Source: a bacterium | Lineage (GTDB): Bacteria; Actinomycetota; Acidimicrobiia; Acidimicrobiales; Bin134 | Length of the DNA: 34,094 nucleotides | Direction of reading: 5' to 3' | Assembly: GCA_026709815.1 (NCBI GenBank) | Contig: JAPOSH010000021.1 | Span: 1 to 34,094, forward strand | Shown: positions 31,143-34,094 of the stretch, piece after piece | How positions within the stretch are numbered: position 1 is the first letter of the stretch | Layout of the letters: each line of letters opens with the position of its first letter | The notes under the pieces: model-generated | What the model saw: the letters and a program-made list of their open reading frames with translations, nothing else | Told to the model about the DNA's origin: nothing | The model's database searches: none | Program-made: the position numbers and the translations under genes

Positions 31143-33560
31143 CTAGGTGAGGGCCCCGGCGGCGGCGAGGGCGGTGATCTCGTCGCTGGAGAAGCCGAGG
31201 AGCTCCGACATCACCTGCTGGGTGTGCTCGCCCACGAGGGGGCCGGCCCGCCATGGGCGGGCGGGGGTGGCGGAGAACAGCGTCACCGGGCCGTCGAAGG
31301 CCATGGTGCCGATGGCACCGTGGTCGAGCTGGATGAAAAACCCCCGGGCCGCAAGGTTGGGATCAGAAGGGAAGTCGCTGGCCCGCAGAGCCACATAGGC
31401 GGGCACTCCCGCTTCTCGCAGCTCCCCGGCGGCCTCGAAGCCGTCTCGGACCGACAGCCAGTCGGCCAAGGTCTCATCGGCGACCGCGGTCTCGGCCCAC
31501 CGGTCGCCCACTCGGCCGAGTTCGGGCACCACCGAGCACAGCGCCCGCCACTGCTCGTCGGTCTCGACGGCCACCGCGCAGAAGCGCTCGATGCCCGCAG
31601 TGCGATACACGCCGTGAGGAGCGGCCCGCTCAGAACTCAACCCGGCCTGGGAGCGCACCCGGCCGCTGTCGCGGTACTCCAGCACCAGCGGGGCCAGGAA
31701 GTGGATGGACGCCTCAATCTGCGACAGGTCGATGTACTGCCCTTCCCCCGTGCGGTGGCGGTGGCGCAACGCCGCGGCGATGGCGGCGAGGCCATACCGG
31801 GGGGAGATGAAATCGGTGTAGGCCCCCCAGGGCGCATTGGGCGGCCGGTCGGACCAGCCGGTGATGGCGGTGAAGCCCGCCAGGCAGGCGCCGTGCAGGC
31901 CGAAGCCGGTGTGGCGGGCCTCCGGGCCGGTCTGGCCCCGCATGCAGCTCGAGAGCATCACCGCCCGGGGATTGCGGGCCCGCACCTGCTCGTAGCCGAA
32001 GCCCAGGCGCTCGGCGGTGCCGGGGGTGTAGTTCTCCACCACCACGTCGGCCCACTCGATCATCCGGTGGATCACCGCGGCGGCCTCGGGAACGGTGAAG
32101 TTGAGCGCCAGGCCCAGCTTCGACTGGTTCATGTTGGCCATGGGATGACCGGCGCTCATGGGCGAGGCGTGGGGCAGGTGCGGCCCGATCCAGCGCAGGG
32201 TGTCGAGGCGGGCCTCGGTCTCCACCCGGATCACGGTGGCCCCCAGATTGGCCAAGTCCTTGGTGATGAGCGGTCCGGCCGCGATCCACGACAGGTCGGC
32301 CACTCTCAGCCCTTCGAACAGCGCCCCCCGGGGCGCCGCCGGCACCGGGCTGGCGGGCGCCGCCGCGGGCCGGGGCTCGAGACCGTCGAGCAATTCCTGA
32401 TGCTGGCCCAGGGCGGGGGCGCGATGGCGGTAGGCGATGGGGGTGGCCGACAGGCGGGCGAACGGCCCGGCGTGGACGGCGCCGTCCACCTCCACCCAGA
32501 AGTCCCGAGCGGCCAGTTGGGGATCGGCGGCCAAGTGGGCCGCGGTATAGCAGGGGGCCACCAGCATCTTGCCTGCCACCGCCCGCTCCTGGATCTCGGC
32601 CTGGGTCTTGGTCTTGATGAAGGCCAGCATTCGGTCGAGGGCCCGGGCGGCGGCGGCCACCGGGAGCGTCTGGTCGCCCAGCATCTCCAGCCACCGCTCC
32701 CAGTCCACTTCGGCCAGGTCGTCGTCGAGGGCGCCCTCTTCGATCACCCAGTCCATGAGCGCTTTCATCCCTCGGTTGCCCTGGGCCCCCAGCACCAGCG
32801 TCATGCCCACGAAGCCGTCGGCGCAGGGCTCGATCAGTGGCAGCCGCACGCCGGGCACTACCTCGGGGTGGGCCGCATCGGCCCGGTCGTCGCCTCGGCC
32901 GGGGAAGTCCTGGCCCAAGACGGCGTGGCTGGTGACCGACATCAGCGACCACATCACCGCGGCCTGCACGGAGCTGTCGAGGTGCTGGCCCCGGCCGCTG
33001 CGGTCGCGCTCGCACAGCGCCATGACGGCGTCGGCCGCGGCCTGCACGGCCCCGAGGAACGACGTCTCGGGATAGCCCACCGGGGTGGGCACCCGGTCGG
33101 GGTCGCCCTGCATGGCCAGCAGCCCGCCGGCGGCCGACAGGGTGAGATCGCCCATGGCCGCCGCCGCGTCGGGGGTGCCGCCGCCGAACGGGGTCACCGA
33201 AACGTAGACCAGCGCAGGGTTGACGGCGGCCAGATCGCCGGGGCCGAGGCGGCGCTGTGCCAGGTGGCCGGGGGCGAACGACTCCACCAGCACATCGGCG
33301 CCGGCGGCGAGGGCCCGGAGCTTGGCCTGGCCTTCGAGGTCGTCGATGTCGCACACCACGCTGTGCTTGCCCAACCCCCACGCCTCCCAGAACAGCGAGC
33401 GGCCGTCGGCGGCCAGCGGCGGGGTGGTGCGGGCGTCGCACCCGCCGGGAGGCTCCACCTTGATCACCTCGGCGCCGAGATCGGCCAGCGTCTTGCCCGC
33501 CACCTCAGCCATGCGAGTGCTCAAATCAAGAACCCTGATCCCGTCGAGAGCACCGCTCAT
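31143..33560 (-). CDS. CaiB/BaiF CoA-transferase, tandem two-domain fusion
   Basis: About 805 residues, twice the family size, made of two type III CoA-transferase units. Unit one (~1-390) starts GIRVLDLSTRMAEVAGKTLA, with IKVEPPGG and the catalytic-Asp region AAMGDLTLSAAGGL. Unit two (~400-805) starts GLRVADLSWIAAGPLITKDL, with VVVENYTPGTAERLGFGYEQ. There the Asp region reads TGFGLHGACLAGF with no Asp. These enzymes move CoA between organic acids; two units normally dimerise as interlocked rings, so a fusion could form an internal dimer. ATG 33560 is used; the frame stays open upstream but overlaps the divergent DUF5318 gene. Confidence 0.9.
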   Translation of the reverse strand: MSGALDGIRVLDLSTRMAEVAGKTLADLGAEVIKVEPPGGCDARTTPPLAADGRSLFWEAWGLGKHSVVCDIDDLEGQAKLRALAAGADVLVESFAPGHLAQRRLGPGDLAAVNPALVYVSVTPFGGGTPDAAAAMGDLTLSAAGGLLAMQGDPDRVPTPVGYPETSFLGAVQAAADAVMALCERDRSGRGQHLDSSVQAAVMWSLMSVTSHAVLGQDFPGRGDDRADAAHPEVVPGVRLPLIEPCADGFVGMTLVLGAQGNRGMKALMDWVIEEGALDDDLAEVDWERWLEMLGDQTLPVAAAARALDRMLAFIKTKTQAEIQERAVAGKMLVAPCYTAAHLAADPQLAARDFWVEVDGAVHAGPFARLSATPIAYRHRAPALGQHQELLDGLEPRPAAAPASPVPAAPRGALFEGLRVADLSWIAAGPLITKDLANLGATVIRVETEARLDTLRWIGPHLPHASPMSAGHPMANMNQSKLGLALNFTVPEAAAVIHRMIEWADVVVENYTPGTAERLGFGYEQVRARNPRAVMLSSCMRGQTGPEARHTGFGLHGACLAGFTAITGWSDRPPNAPWGAYTDFISPRYGLAAIAAALRHRHRTGEGQYIDLSQIEASIHFLAPLVLEYRDSGRVRSQAGLSSERAAPHGVYRTAGIERFCAVAVETDEQWRALCSVVPELGRVGDRWAETAVADETLADWLSVRDGFEAAGELREAGVPAYVALRASDFPSDPNLAARGFFIQLDHGAIGTMAFDGPVTLFSATPARPWRAGPLVGEHTQQVMSELLGFSSDEITALAAAGALT

Positions 33561-33650
33561 GGCGATCAGGGTAGCGCCCAACCGGAAAACCCCCGGAACG
33601 CCGGGCAGAAATTGGGCCTGGCGGTGGGCGGATGTGGCTACGCTGGGGCG

Positions 33651-34046
33651 ATGGCCGGTCTGGTAGGCGCAGAAGCAGGGGTTCGGCCCGAGCCTGCCTC
33701 CGTCGTGGACTACCGGCTGGTCCGGGCCCATGTGCTGCAACGCATCTTGAGCGGCACCCGGATGACCGATTCCGTTTGCGACGCCCACCCGGAGCTGGTG
33801 CGGGCCGGACGGGAGGTGGGCACCGCCGCCGACGAGCCATGTCCGGTGTGTCAGGGAGACAAGCTGGCTCTGGTGTCGTACGTGTTCGGTCCCCGGCTGC
33901 CGGCTCATGGCCGCTGCATCAGCTATGCGACGGAGATCGCCAAACTGGCCCGGCGCAAGGGCCGGTTCACCTGCTACGAGGTGGAGGTGTGCCCCGACTG
34001 CGGTTGGAACCACCTGCTGCGCAGCTACGTGCTGCAACCCCGCTGA
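33651..34046 (+). CDS. DUF5318 family zinc-ribbon-like protein
   Basis: 131 residues. The order VVDYRLVRAHVLQRILSG, then SVCDAHPELVRAGREVG, PCPVCQGDKLALVSYVFG and CPDCGWNHLLRSYVL matches a small actinobacterial family of unknown function (DUF5318, also in mycobacteria). The two Cys pairs (C-P-V-C and C-P-D-C) probably bind one zinc. It is divergent from the CoA-transferase gene with a 90-base gap. Nothing recognisable follows in the last 48 bases. Confidence 0.85.
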   Translation: MAGLVGAEAGVRPEPASVVDYRLVRAHVLQRILSGTRMTDSVCDAHPELVRAGREVGTAADEPCPVCQGDKLALVSYVFGPRLPAHGRCISYATEIAKLARRKGRFTCYEVEVCPDCGWNHLLRSYVLQPR

Positions 34047-34094
34047 ACAACCCAGCCCCGGCCCGCAGCACCAGATAAGCGGGCCAGCAACGAG

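Noticed and set aside
31092-33650. Very long plus-strand open frame (up to 984 residues)
   Set aside because: Only its last 131 residues (DUF5318) are real; the rest is antisense to the CoA-transferase and lacks any motif.
1-34094. CRISPR array, rRNA, integrase or transposase genes
   Set aside because: No regularly spaced repeats, rRNA-like segments or recombinase motifs were seen on either strand.

Overview
The window reads as the chromosome of a GC-rich, Gram-positive-type actinobacterium, most likely a member of the Acidimicrobiia or a related environmental lineage. The support is high GC (a sampled coding line at 3001-3060 is 42/60 G+C), a DUF5318 zinc-ribbon protein (a family I know mainly from Actinobacteria), frequent GTG/TTG starts, VapBC45-type toxin-antitoxin genes like those of mycobacteria, and many acyl-CoA, CoA-transferase, P450 and sulfatase genes typical of soil or marine actinobacterial catabolism. 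Species cannot be fixed from the sequence.

Layout. 1-8.4 kb is mostly core: a cytochrome P450, tRNA-Arg, a secreted protein with a duplicated cysteine motif, tRNA-Ser, tadA, a CopC-like membrane protein, an ABC exporter overlapping xseA-xseB, a short Glu/Leu-dehydrogenase-like protein, and tRNA-Ala. 8.4-10.9 kb holds two adjacent acyl-CoA dehydrogenases that look like the two subunits of a heteromer. 10.9-16.9 kb holds a minus-strand operon (type I secretion ABC protein, HlyD adaptor, RsbW-like kinase with a six-fold pentapeptide tail), a divergent frameshifted substrate-binding lipoprotein, and an HpcH/HpaI aldolase. From 16.9 kb onward ordinary catabolic genes (beta-hydroxyacid dehydrogenase, amidohydrolase-fold protein, VOC protein, arylsulfatase, NTF2-like protein, kinase-fold phosphotransferase, fused CoA-transferase) alternate with small accessory cassettes: Fic protein 1, VapBC45, an NYN-domain gene between 221-bp direct repeats, a three-gene TIGR04255 operon of low GC, and Fic protein 2 bracketed by two near-identical palindromes.

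The most interesting unexplained item is the AT-rich, tightly overlapped three-gene operon at 23.9-25.5 kb (TIGR04255 protein plus two small proteins). It has the form of a horizontally acquired multi-gene system with no function that I know of. Second are the paired palindromes around the second fic gene and the repeat-flanked NYN cassette. Several degenerate features are also visible: a frameshift in the binding protein, an in-frame TGA in the NYN gene, an amidohydrolase-fold protein without its metal ligands, and a CoA-transferase half without its catalytic Asp. All functional statements rest on motif reading by eye; no database search was possible.
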